Shown here: positions 48,801 to 59,800 of the stretch, piece by piece | How positions within the stretch are numbered: the first letter of the stretch is position 1 | Layout of the letters: every line of letters begins with the position of its first letter | Assembly: GCF_038502225.1 (NCBI RefSeq) | Contig: NC_091308.1 | Location: 22,505,240 to 22,569,239, forward strand | From: Cherax quadricarinatus | Taxonomy: Eukaryota; Arthropoda; Malacostraca; Decapoda; Parastacidae | DNA: 64,000 bases | Direction of reading: 5' to 3' | Notes under the pieces: generated by a model | What the model was told of the DNA's origin: nothing | The model's database searches: none | Seen by the model: the letters and a program-made list of their open reading frames with translations, nothing else | Translations under genes and position numbers: made by a program

Positions 48801-49041
48801 GAGTTGTAAGATACAGTAGAAATCAGCCATAATAACCTTAAAAATAAAATAGCTAAGTAACTCAACTGTATGAAAATCAGTTACAGTGAAAGGAGGTGCA
48901 ACAGGAATAGAGTGAACTGAGTTATATTGTAAACAGAGAGGATGAGTATGTTGACGTCCTTCATAAGAGGGCATGTACCTCTGGTCAGCAGTATGGCAGC
49001 CTCCACCCAGACTTCACCAGAGTCCTGTTAAACATCCTCAC

Positions 49042-49135
49042 CTCGCTCTCTTGAGGAAATTAGACATATCTTGGAGGTTATTTCAGCAGTGACAGTAGCA
49101 AACTGCTGCTGGAACTCTTGAAGCAGGTCGGCCAT
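49042..49135 (-). CDS. Vti1a: Vti1a-like SNARE, coding exon 1 (start codon)
   Basis: ATG at 49135 in a good Kozak context (caaagATGG) opens 31 codons plus one base, and a donor gtgagg follows 49042. It encodes MADLLQEFQQQFATVTAEIT, then SKICLISSRER. Human VTI1A begins with a similar acidic/aromatic start and has TAEITSKI at the same position, an eight-residue exact match. The last G joins CT of exon 2 to make Ala, so phase 1 agrees. This is helix a of the N-terminal domain of a Golgi/endosome Q-SNARE. The exon calls on three separate islands support one another, so the gene call is firm even without the SNARE motif. Confidence 0.87.
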
Positions 49136-49141
49136 CTTTGT

Positions 49142-49168
49142 TTACCTGCCACCACCTGACACCATCAT
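49142..49168 (-). promoter_or_regulatory. Upstream micro-ORF in the Vti1a leader
   Basis: Minus strand: ATG ATG GTG ... AGG TAA encodes eight residues (MMVSGGGR). It ends six bases before the main start codon, in the same frame. It would affect translation only if the transcription start lies further upstream, which is not known. Confidence 0.5.
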
Positions 49169-49264
49169 AACAACAACACTTATTAAAAATGTTTAGTCCC
49201 TTTAAATTAGCGTAGATACAATTATCTATAGCTTTTCATAATGTGGCAATATTCTACCTCAACT

Positions 49265-49690
<426 letters not shown>

Positions 49691-49699
49691 CTTGGTTTC

Positions 49700-49869
<170 letters not shown>

Positions 49870-50099
49870 TAAAAATTGCAAAATGATGAAAGGTAAATTT
49901 TATTCTCACAAAACATGGATTACAGTTGATTCAGAGGCGGCATTATTAACACACTTTATAGAAAGCTCTTCTTATGCAAAGTATTTCTGGCAGCCTTAAA
50001 ATTAACTTGTAACTTCTCATAACTTATAACTACTACTATATTTTTTTTTTTTTTTTTTTGGGTGGGGGCAGGAACTATTAGTTGCAAATAAGTTACTTT

Positions 50100-51487
50100 T
50101 TTCTGAGTTTTCGAAAATACAAAGAAAGGCTGAGGGCACTTAGAGTTGTGGCAGTTTTCATCCCAGGTATGGACCTAATGTTAAAATTGTGAAAATGATG
50201 TATCTTGCTTATATTAGATCATTGGTTGATTATGCGGCGCCACTACTTGCTCTTGTGTCTGACTGGAAGCTTGGAGGGCTGGAAAAACTGCAAAACGAAG
50301 CGATGAGGATCATCCTAGGATGCCCCCGTACTGCCAAAATTTTAAATATGCGGAAAGAACTTCATATTCCAAGCATTAGAGATTGTGTTACTGACAGAAA
50401 TATCCTCATTGGGGTCAATATGCTTAGGTTCGCCCAGAAGCCCTCCAAACTTTCCTCAGCACTGGTAAACATCCTTCCAGATGGATCGAAAAAACTGGAA
50501 CCGACCTCCACATGAACCAGCTACATGATCTATGTCAAGTTAGGCAACAGAGGCACTTCCCTGCTCCATGGGATATTACCCCATTCCAAACTACCATCCC
50601 TCCATTTCCCCCCAAAACTCTTCTTAAATCACAACCAAAGCTTCGTCTTGGAGCCAAAAAGGATGCCTTAAGCTGTATTGATAACTTAGTCACACAGAAC
50701 ACTCTTTCACAAATTATTTACGTTGATGGTTCTGTTCACCAGTCCACTAGTGCAGCTGGTAGTGTTGCTGTTGTCATAGAGAGTGATAGCTCTCATAAAC
50801 AAATTGGAGCACGCATCAATAACTGGGCCTCTACCCTTCAAACAGAACTGTTTGCCATACTCCTTGCACTCAAATGCGTCCATGTATCTAAGGTTGACAC
50901 TTTAATTGTAACTGATTCTCTGTCATCCATAAATGCTCTCAACTCATTAAGTGTAAATTGTGGCATGCTTGTGTCAGAAGCCAGACACAGGTATGGTGCT
51001 GTGGACTCCATCTTACATTGGTCTTCAGATGCATGATGATAGAACTGATGAATTGGCTAAGCTGTATGCTTTCAAAGAGGGAGTAGATTACAATCTTGGG
51101 TTGTCAGCTAGCAGTTTGAGAACAATCAAACGAAAAGAACTTCGATTGAACTTTGCTGACTTCAGACTTAGGGAGATTGACACAAGTCAGTCCATCTATC
51201 ATCATTCTATCATGCAGGAGGTGCCACATGTCTATGGTGCATCCAACAAGATAAGCAGACTCTTGGATGTCACTACTGCCCGGCTCCGGCTGGGTTACAA
51301 GTATCTTTGGCAGGTTAAATCACCACCACCAGATGTAGACCAAACGAAATGTAAACTTTGCCAGATGGACTATTGTCACGCCCTACATCATTATGTACTG
51401 GAATGCGATAAAATTAATGAATTTAGAGACAACTCACTCAGAAATGTTCAAGAAATGGCAAAGTATTTTATCCACAGTGGTAAATAA
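50100..51487 (+). pseudogene. LINE-F: RT thumb, RNase H and C-terminal zinc finger
   Basis: 5'-truncated LINE. After a frameshift near 50185 it reads YLAYIRSLVDYAAPLLAL and NEAMRIILGCPRTAKIL (post-RT region). A stop at 50513-50515 is followed by an RNase H domain: IIYVDGSV (D), LQTELFAILLALK (E), LIVTDSLSSINAL (D). A second frameshift near 51005 leads to the fourth residue (HDDRTDELAK). The C-terminus has CKLCQMDYCHALHHYVLEC, a CCHC-type finger. LINEs with a C-terminal RNase H belong to the I group, which I favour. The related copy at 56929-58330 has the same order. Confidence 0.83.
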
Positions 51488-51539
51488 CAGACCATTCTGG
51501 AGAAATACTCTGACTTTGCTAGCTGTAAATGTGTGGTGT

Positions 51540-51700
51540 GTGTGTGTGTGTGGTGTTTACCTGGAGAGAGTTCCGGGGGTCAACGCCCCCGCGGCCCGGT
51601 CTGTGACCAGGCCTCATGGTTGATCAGAGCCTGATCAACCAGGCTGTTACTGCTGGCTGCACGCAATCCAACGTACGAGCTGTCGTGTGGGGTTCGGTAG
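51540..51700 (+). repeat. GC-rich repeat with two perfect hairpins
   Basis: It follows a short (TG)n. It has cggggg-tcaacg-cccccg (6-bp stem, about 51576-51593) and ggttgatcag-agc-ctgatcaacc (10-bp stem, 3-nt loop, 51618-51640). It is a compact structured segment, probably part of a SINE or the terminal part of a LINE. I cannot name the family. Confidence 0.7.
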
Positions 51701-52194
51701 GAGATACGAGTGTTGAAGGTAAACACCTTGTTGGATGGTAGTTAGTTTAATATGTTTATTATGCACCCCATACCCATCCTGTGGGCGGTAGTCAAAAGAT
51801 TACAGAGGTACATAATTGGTCCAGGGACTGGACTCCAAAGTTTTGATAGCTGAGCAAGTTACAGAAGTAATGAACTCACAATTTACAAAGGTAATGAACT
51901 CACAATTTACAAAGGTAATGAACTCACAATTTACAAAGGTAATGAACTCCAGGTAGGTCTGGTCACAATCATGACAAGTTACAAAGGTATTTACAGATTA
52001 CAGAGGTACGTAATGGGTCCAGGGACTGGGCCCCCAAAGTTTTGACAGCTGAACTAGGTACAAAGGTAATGAGCTCACAAGTTACAAAGGTAATGAATTC
52101 TGTAAGAATGGTTACTTACGTTTATACATGGCTACAATTATGAACAAATTATAGTGTAATGAGCAATTCACACTTCCACACCTGGTCACAACTG
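51701..52194. repeat. Unassigned repeat with 24-bp tandem units
   Basis: Contains three exact copies of a 24-bp unit (gtaatgaactcacaatttac plus aaag, 51867-51938). The longer segments 'ttacagaggtacgtaatggg' and 'tccagggactgg' occur twice (about 51800 and 52000), so the whole is an internally duplicated repeat. No ORF. Confidence 0.7.
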
Positions 52195-53021
52195 TAATGT
52201 GCTGTTCTTGATATATGTGAACGACATAACGGAAGGGATAGACTCAGAAATGTCCTTGTTTGCAGATGATGCGAAGTTAATGAGAAGAATCAAATCGGAT
52301 GAGGATCACGCAGGACTACAAAGAGACCTGGACAGGCTACAAGCCTGGTCAAGCAACTGGCTCCTTGAGTTTAACCCCGCCAAATGCAAAGTCATGAAGA
52401 TTGGGGAAGGGCAAAGAAGACCACAGACACAATATAGTTTAGATGGCCAAAGTCTGCAAACCTCACTCAAGGAAAAAGATCTGGGGGTGAGTATAACACC
52501 GAGCATATCTCCTGAGGCGCACATCAATCAGATAACTGCTGCAGCATATGGGCGCCTGGCAAACCTACGGATAGCGTTCCGATACCTCAGTAAGGAGTCG
52601 TTCAAGACTCTGTATACCATTTACGTCGGGCCCATACTGGAGTATACAGCACCAGTTTGGAATCCACACCTAGTCAAGCACGTCAAAAAATTAGAGAAAG
52701 TGCAAAGGTTTGCAACAAGACTAGTTCCAGAGCTACGGGGATTGTCCTACGAAGAAAGGTTGAGGGAAATCGGCCTGACGACACTGGAGGCCAGGAGGGT
52801 CAGGGGAGACATGATAACGACATATAAAATACTGCGCAGAATAGACGAGGTGGACAAAGACGGGATGTTCCAGAGATGGGACACAGACACGAGAGGTCAC
52901 AATTGGAAGTTGAAGACTCAGATGAATCAAAGGGATGTTAGGAAGTATTTCTTCAGTCATAGAGTAGTCAAGCCGTGGAATAGCCTAGAAAGTGAAGTAG
53001 TGGAGGCGGGAACCATACATA
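52195..53021 (+). pseudogene. LINE-C RT C-terminal fragment
   Basis: The frame opens at LFLIYVNDITEGIDSEMSL, with FADDAKLMRR (RT motif C). It runs through NPAKCKVMKIGEGQRRPQ, KEKDLGVSITPS, VRPILEY-like (here VGPILEY) and VPELRGLSYEERLREIGL up to VEAGTIHS. It matches 62267-63991 almost residue for residue. The normal ending (FKARYDRAHG) is replaced at 53022 by LINE-E sequence, and the frame stays open into it by chance. 5'-truncated. Confidence 0.87.
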
Positions 53022-56000
53022 GTCCCACAGGCCTTACGACGATTCAGACGATTCAGACTCGTCTTCAGATACAACCGTCACCAACATCACAGACGACGAC
53101 CAATTCTCCACTCAGAAGTCCACGCAAGACTACAATCCCCCTCCCTCCCGCATTCCCAACAGAACGCGCACACAACCGCCACGTGACTGTGCCACCAAAC
53201 ACCCACCCGCTGTGCACAGCAACTCTTCCAAACACGTACAATAATGGGGATCACAATTCTGCAAATCAACATCCATCATTCTTCAACAACCGTTACCTCC
53301 TTGAACTCGAACTCTGCAACCACAACCCAGACATTATCCTCTTAAATGAAACGTCAGCCAGACCTGACCAGCACATAAAGATACGTGGGTACTCAACTCT
53401 TGAGAAATCCAGGGGACCCAACAGTGGGGTGGCCATCTTAGTGAAGCAGGGGCATGAATTCCACAACATACATGTCGATGAGGACAACGTCCTAGCGGTT
53501 GAAGTGCCAACATCACATGGGAGACTTCTAGTAATCACAGGATACTTCCCTCCCAGACAACTGTATATCGAATCCATTCCCTTACATCGACTTCTCAATA
53601 AAAATATCCCCACTGTCCTAGCCGGGGACTTCAATGCCCACCACCCTGCTCTCTTCAATTGTGGAGCCACCATGCCCCAAGGTGACCACAAGGGGAAACA
53701 ACTATATCACATAATGGCCGCGAAAGACCTCAAATTCCAAGGCCCATTCTTCAAGTCGTTTGTGGGCCATCACCCAGGCACCCCAGACGTAGTCCTCACC
53801 GACAGAGACTGTGACTTGTTCCACTGTAGAGTCTCACCAGGTGGCAACGTCGGATCCGATCACATCCCTGTGGTAATCAAGCTGCAGTCCACTCCGTTCC
53901 GTACACCCACCCCCCCTAAACCCAACCTGAAGACGCTAGGTTTCGACCCCTTTATAACCTTCTTAGGTAATGATCAAACCATCTCTCTCGAAGACCAGCC
54001 CTGCAATGCAATAGATGGGGCAATTAACTCCCTTCATGCCAGAATCAGAGGCCACACAAGCTTGCTGCACACTAACAACGTCCAAGATTTACCAACAATA
54101 CAAACCAACTAGGGAAATCAAGGACAGAATGAAAAGGTACCAATTAGATTGCAGTAGACACTTCCTCGCAGGGCAACCCTCCCGGGAAGCCCTACTAAGA
54201 GCGAGAAGAGAGCTAATCGCCCTAATAACCCAGCATAAAAGAGATCTTTGGGAATATCTTGTGCGCCAAGCTAACCAGTACAAACGCCACCCTGACCAAT
54301 TCTGGAGCACGATCCACAGACTACTTGGGGCCAAACACACTCCCACTCAACACCTCTCTCACTCCTTCACCGACGCAAATGGTGAGGTAGTGACTACCCT
54401 ACTTGAAGACCCACTGGACCAAGCCAAGCTGATGGGGAAAGTATGGGAGAACATTCTCTCACACAACGACAGCAGAAGATTTAACAACACCCACTATCAG
54501 TGGGTCAACCAATGGCGGGACGAGAACCTAGAAGACGTTCATCCCATTCCATCAATTGACACAGCTACCCTTGAAGACGAACATCCCCTCACCAGACTAG
54601 TCACGCTCAGAGAAGTATCCCAAGTCATAGGGCGACTGAGAAACACAGCTCCAGGCCCATCAGGCATAAGAGCTAAACAACTAAAGTACCTCCCCCATAA
54701 CTGCAAGACGTCTCTGGTGAATATCTACAACGCCATCTTGGCATCCGGTTACTTCCCAGTGGCTTTCAAGATAGCTAAGATGATCTTCATCGCCAAACCA
54801 AACAAGGACAACCGCAATCCCGAGAACTACAGACCCATCTCCCTACTCGAAGTCACAGGCAAAGTCTTTGAAAGAATAATCTCCAACAGATTCAACTATT
54901 ACATGGAGTTCAACCACCTATTCTCAGAAAGGCAGTTCGGCTTCAGGTCCCACCGCAGCACTCAGCATGCCATAAACATCATCTATGATGCTGTGGCCAG
55001 CCTGAAGAAGCAAAGGAACCTGGCCCTCATCGCCACCAGGGACGTTCACAAGGCCTTCGACAGCCTTTGGCACGACGGTCTCATTTACAAACTCGTAGGC
55101 CTCCCTGATCACAACTGGACCTTTCTCAGGCTCATCTACAACTTCTTAACAGGAAGAAAATTCATCCCCACCTTCCATGGAGCAGAAGCAACCCCCTTCA
55201 CACCAACAGCAGGAGTACCTCAAGGCTCCTGCCTCAGCCCCGTCCTCTTCAGCATATACGTCAACGACCTCCCCCAACCTGAACATACCGACACCATCAT
55301 CACCCAATTCGCAGACGATGTCATCCATGTTGTCTCCTCCACCCCTACAGCTGGTGCAAACAAGCACAGGAGAGCAATCGAGAAAATGAATGAAGAACTA
55401 AATAGAACTGCCAGGTGGGAGAAAAAATGGAGAATCACAACCAACCCTGACAAAGTCCTCATCAGCACCGTTGGGTGCTTACCATCAACCATAGAAGAAA
55501 AAGGAGGCATTTCCATCAGAGGTACCCGTATTGCTATAAGGAACCCAAACAAGATCCTAGGATACGAGATCGGCAGATTACTCAACTTTACAACCCACGT
55601 AACCAAAAAAGTAAACCTAGCGAAAGCCCGCCTTGGCCAACTTTATCGATTCAAAGCAGCCCCTCCCCACATCAAACTTCACCTGTACAAGATGATGATC
55701 AGACCTCTGCTAGAATACCCCTGTGTACCCATGTCGCTCACAACCAAAACCAACATGCTCAAACTCCAAAGAGTACAAAACAAAGCCCTCCGCTTCATCA
55801 CGAAAACCAGACTCAGAGACAGAATCAGATCAGAGGACCTACACATACAACAGAGAATCCCTGCAATCAACGTCCGATTAGACAAACTTACTAAGAGACA
55901 ACTATATGACATGCAGGAACTCTACGTGCCCGACAGAGAGAATCCCCCCCAACCAGTGAACACAACCGACTATACCATCACCACTCCTCCCCACGGATCC

Positions 56001-56600
56001 CAAAGAATGACCCTCCAACAAAGAGTTCGACGCTTTATCCACAAGGAGAACTTCCCTCGTCCCAATATCTTAAGCGACCTCCCCACAGAAGAAGAATGGA
56101 TACCACCAGAACCATTCTATGTCCAGTAACACGGACAAGCCCTCCCCATCTCCGGATGACCCACCTCTATCAACCAACACCTCACAACTGACCTCGTTAC
56201 ATCTACTACTACAATACAGCAGGACACCACCTCAGTCACTGCCTTGCTGGCCGACTCCAGGTGAGCAACCAACCTCCATCGAATGCCCAGCAACCTTCGC
56301 CTGCAGCTGCGCCTCCTGACCAACCTTTTGCGAAAAAAAAAGGCAAGCAATTCTATACAGTATGCATCCTTCCAAATCAATGACGCAGTGATATAACACA
56401 ATATAGCATTGCATAATTGATGGGCAGAAGGTATACCCTACACATATAACCAACCTCTTCATAAAACACTTAATATGCACACACGCATATTCAAATTACA
56501 CCAAAGTGGATAGGCCACTACCCTTTTATATCCCCACCTACCCCTCCTCCCTCCCCAATCTTTCCCAAACTTCCATCCTTACCCATCCTTCTTCCCCCAC
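53022..56600 (+). mobile_element. LINE-E (Jockey-like), nearly complete ORF2
   Basis: It begins inside the end of ORF1: an acidic frame with DDSDDSDSSSDTTV at about 53035, closing at TAA 53242-53244. ORF2 follows (53244-56129), and then a 3' UTR to about 56600. The base composition is clearly more C-rich on the plus strand than in other LINEs here. It is fused to LINE-C at 53021/53022 and followed by a SINE. The Jockey-like label rests on the endonuclease-RT order and motif wording, and is tentative. Confidence 0.75.
53244..56129 (+). pseudogene. LINE-E ORF2: endonuclease-RT with two compensating frameshifts
   Basis: ATG at 53244 overlaps the ORF1 stop (TAATG). It reads MGITILQINIHH, then the endonuclease continues in another frame: NPDIILLNETSA, SGVAILVKQG, TVLAGDFNAHHP, and GSDHIPVVI near 53860. 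At about 54080 the frame returns to the original one (IYQQYKPTREIKDRMKRYQ). The RT runs to 56129 with IAKPNKDNRNPENYRPISLL, DVHKAFDSLWHDGL (motif A), AGVPQGSCLSPVLF (motif B) and TQFADDVIHVV (motif C, D434/D435 counted from 54015). Catalytic residues are present. Two single shifts, one near 53275 and one near 54080, disable it unless they are sequencing errors. Confidence 0.82.
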
Positions 56601-56604
56601 TCCC

Positions 56605-56917
56605 CTCTGGTGGCCTGGTGGCTAACGCTCTCGCTTCACACGGCGAGGGTCTGGGTTCGATTCCCAGCCAGAGTAGAAACATTGGACGTGTTTCTTTCCA
56701 CCTGTTGTCTATGTTCCCCATCAGTAAAATGGGTACCTGGGTGTTAGTCAACTGGTGTGGGTCGCATCCTGGGACACTGACCTAATTTGCCCGAAATGTA
56801 CCGAAATGCGGAGCATAACAAGGGACTTTCTATATAGTAGTATGTCATTGTTGTCAGCTAGGACTGTATACCTTGTACATGTACTTGTAGTAAATAAAAA
56901 TATTATTATTATTATAA
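56605..56917 (+). mobile_element. tRNA-derived SINE
   Basis: The head (56605-56673) folds as a tRNA. The acceptor stem is ctctggt/gccagag, the A box is in tggcctggtggctaacgc and the B box is ggttcgattcc. The anticodon arm ctcgc-ttcacac-(g)gcgag suggests tRNA-Val(CAC) ancestry, with one extra G. The body includes cctgggtgttagtcaactgg and the end is (ATT)n. Pol III promoter boxes are complete, so it may be transcribable. Confidence 0.85.
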
Positions 56918-56928
56918 AGCTCTGGTCA

Positions 56929-58330
56929 GAACCTCGAACCTCGACCATATGCCTGATCACATAATTTACATTTAGTTTGATCATCATCTGTGTGTCTCCC
57001 AAACTGCCAGAAGTACTTGTAACCAAGCCTAAGCCTGGCCACTACAACATCAGTCAGTCTGTTCACATTGCACGTTGCTCCATAAACATACTTATCTACG
57101 TTCATGTTATCATAGTGGGTTATAGATCTACTAAGGCTTCTAATTGCATTCCTACAACAATCATTTTCATTATTTACTTCTCTCCTAATATTATTCCTAA
57201 TGCTAGACACAGTTATACCAAAGTTATATTCTACATTCTCCTTCTGGGTACTCTTCTTGGCTAACATATCAACTTTATCATGAAGGATTAATCCAATGTG
57301 TGATGGGATCCATAGCAACTGTACATTAATTTCTTTGTCCCTGATTTTTGAGTATCTGTACCTGGCTTCTCCAATGAGCATGTTATTGGAGTCATTATAT
57401 GAGTCAAGAGCCTTCAATGATGACATAGAATCAGTAATGATGATAGAGTCAAGCTCAGTGTCATAGGTTAGCTTTAGCGCCATTAGGATTGCAAACAATT
57501 CAGTTTGCAGTGTAGACGCCCAATTGTTAATTCTTATGCCTAACTCAACAAATTTATTATCGTTCTTAACTAGGGAGGTGGCAACAAGAGCAGATGCAGC
57601 CCTGCCAGAAGACTCCTGTTTAGATCCATCAGTGTATATAACTTGTGATAACTTGTTACTACCAGCTAGGTGAGAAATTTCTTCTTGAGCAGTTGCTGTA
57701 ACAAGTGATTTAAGGAAGGGATTACTAGCAATGAGCTTCTTTGGAAGGACTTGCAGGTATGTGATATTAAATGAACACATCTTCCATGAAGGGGTGAAAT
57801 GCTCTTATTGCCTACAGTGATACAGTTCATGCAGGTTATAAAACTTAATGCAATTGCACGTTTTCACAATCCATTTAGATCTGTGTGTATTTACCTCTAG
57901 AAACTTTGTAAGATTCATTGTGACAGAGTCTGGTTCATTTCTCAATATTCTAATACCGAGTACAGTGTTAATCTCAACAATCCTATCACTGATACTAGAA
58001 ATACCAAGCTCGTTCCTCATATTAAGAACCTTTGTAGACCTGGGACACCCAAGAATAATTCTGAGAGCTTCATTTTGCATTAACTCCAAGGGTCATAGAG
58101 AACTTTCCCTAGCTAATATCAACATGGGAGCAGCATAATCAATTAAGGACCTAACATAGGCTATGTACATCACTCTCACGATTCTCACATTAGCACCATA
58201 GTTGGGGTTGTAGCCAGCAACAGCTTTGAGAGCATTTAGCCTATCTTTGCATTTCTTATTTAGTTGTGGTATAGTGGATTTGTTAAAGGGTACATCTACA
58301 CCAAGATATCTGTAGGCTTTAACGTGGCTT
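56929..58330 (-). pseudogene. LINE-F copy 2: RT thumb and RNase H
   Basis: On the minus strand, from 58330: YRYLGVDVPFNKS-like, NPNYGANVRIVRVMYIAYVR, then NEALRIILGCPRSTKVLNMR (58089-57805). The RNase H frame follows (57780-56926): VIYTDGSKQ (D), LQTELFAILMALK (E), IIITDSMSSLKAL (D) and HDKVDMLAKKS (D). After RLGYKYFWQF it reaches DQTKCKLCDQAYG and stops at the SINE, so the C-terminal finger is cut short. One frameshift lies near 57790. The RNase H itself is uninterrupted. Confidence 0.85.
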
Positions 58331-59690
58331 GTAGACTACCACAATGACTAGGTTTTGGTTCTCGATCTTTACTGCTAAAACTTCCACTACATCATTAGAG
58401 GCATTAAGCAGTTCTGTGCAAATAAGTGGCTCGGCGATATACAGGCCAACCTCCCCCCTTTTGCCTGTTCACTCTGTCGCATCTGTATAGGTTGTATCCT
58501 GGGATCCATATTTCGTTGTCCAAGTGATCCTTTATGTGGGTCTCTGTGAAAGCCGTGAACATTGCATTTGCCTCCGCAAGCAGTCCACGGATGAAAGGTT
58601 TTTTGTTGTTCGTTGCTGACTTTAGACCCTGTATAATTGCAAAGAAAAATGTCATCGGACTGGTGGTATTGGTGGTACTGGGGGACACTTTTTTTTCCGG
58701 CACTAGTATCTGTATCTGTTGGTTTGGAGTGGAGGCCATCGACTGTGGTTCCACTCTAGAAATGACTGGATTTGGTGTACGATTTCTTCCATTTCCTGAC
58801 AGTTTTTTTCCTTCGTGGCACTAAAAAAACCTCTCCCTCTTGAGTGGCTGTGGCTACCCAGGTTTTCCCATGGCCTGGATGTTTTGTATCTTTTTGTCCC
58901 CTTTAGATGGTGTGCCTGGCAATTTAAGTTATAGCACAGTCTTTCCTGTACTGAAGAGGGACACATTTCAGGGTGAAAAAGCTTACAGGAAGGGAGTTTG
59001 CATTTTCCTGTTCTTATATGGGCATGGCATTTTCTAGGGGGGTCAAAGTTGCACGTCCCATCTGTTTTTCGAGATTTCCCATGCCTGCAGATACCAAGTA
59101 CATAATATGTGCACAGGCTTAGTTTTCGTTTGCCTTGGATTTTTGTGACTGTATTCCCTGTTGGTGCATGTTTACCAGTCTCATTCCTATCCTCACTAGT
59201 ACTAACAATGGAGCTCTCACCAGTTGTTTCTGGTAATACGTATATCCTCACTATTGCTAGTGGAATCTACTTGTTTGCTATCTCCTGTGGTATTACTAGT
59301 TTGTAATATTGGTTTTATCTTATCCTTGACTACGCTTGTTTCCCCACTACAGCTCTTGTCTCCCTCGAGGATATTTATATGCATTCCCTCATGCGTACAT
59401 TTACTGACTACCTGGACAGCACCTCCAGCCTCACCATTACTGTCTACCAGGACAGTACCTCCAGCCCCACAGTTACTGTCTACCCGGGGAGCACCTCCAG
59501 CCTTACAGTTTCTGACTACATGGCCAGCACCAAGGGCGATACGATCCAGCCCAGACTTTTTATTTTCCCATCTGTTATAGAATGCTTCCAGGTTTTCTAT
59601 GAAGGCTGATTTGATGGTATCCCCTTTTAATACCAATGTGATTTTAGTCCACAGATTGATCTCATTTGGGCATACCCAAAAACACTTCCC
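58331..59690 (-). pseudogene. LINE-C 5' part: CCCH-finger ORF and endonuclease start
   Basis: Minus strand, 59636 to 58331 in three overlapping frames. The middle frame (59251-58703) encodes a Cys/His cluster. Two clear CX8CX4CX3H fingers are CHAHIRTGKCKLPSCKLFH and CPSSVQERLCYNLNCQAHH. A first finger (CTYYVLGICRHG...CNFDP) has Pro where His is expected. It continues into FFFAIIQGLKSATNNKKPFI, ANAMFTAFTETHIKDHL and YRCDRVNRQKGGG, the endonuclease N-terminus, and IENQNLVIVVVYKPR at about 58335. There it joins LINE-F abruptly. CCCH-type ORF1s are thought to bind the LINE RNA. Confidence 0.75.
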
Positions 59691-59726
59691 TGATTTAATA
59701 CTGCTTGTAGATCATTCTTGGGTGTG

Positions 59727-59800
59727 TGGTGTGTGTGTGTGTGGTGTGTGTGTGTGTCTGGTGTGTGTGTGTGGGTGTGTGGGTGTGTGTGTGTGTGTAC
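59727..59800. repeat. (TG)n-rich LINE-C tail
   Basis: Imperfect TG run directly next to the complement of the LINE-C terminus (tactcacctagttg, 59798-59812). Confidence 0.93.

Larger units (their letters stand above)
40484..49041 (-). other. Vti1a: Vti1a intron 1, 8.6 kb
   Basis: Between the exon 1 donor (gtgagg, 49041-49036) and the exon 2 acceptor. It contains a decayed LINE-D, a TA-flanked MITE, a full-length LINE-A in the same orientation as the gene, and two hairpin-forming repeats. 40484-40790 and 42346-42837 hold nothing recognisable apart from an A-run at about 42530-42548. Confidence 0.82.

Noticed and set aside
56605..56673. A functional tRNA gene
   Set aside because: The head is fused to a SINE body with an (ATT)n tail, has an extra base by the anticodon stem, and the same body occurs elsewhere.
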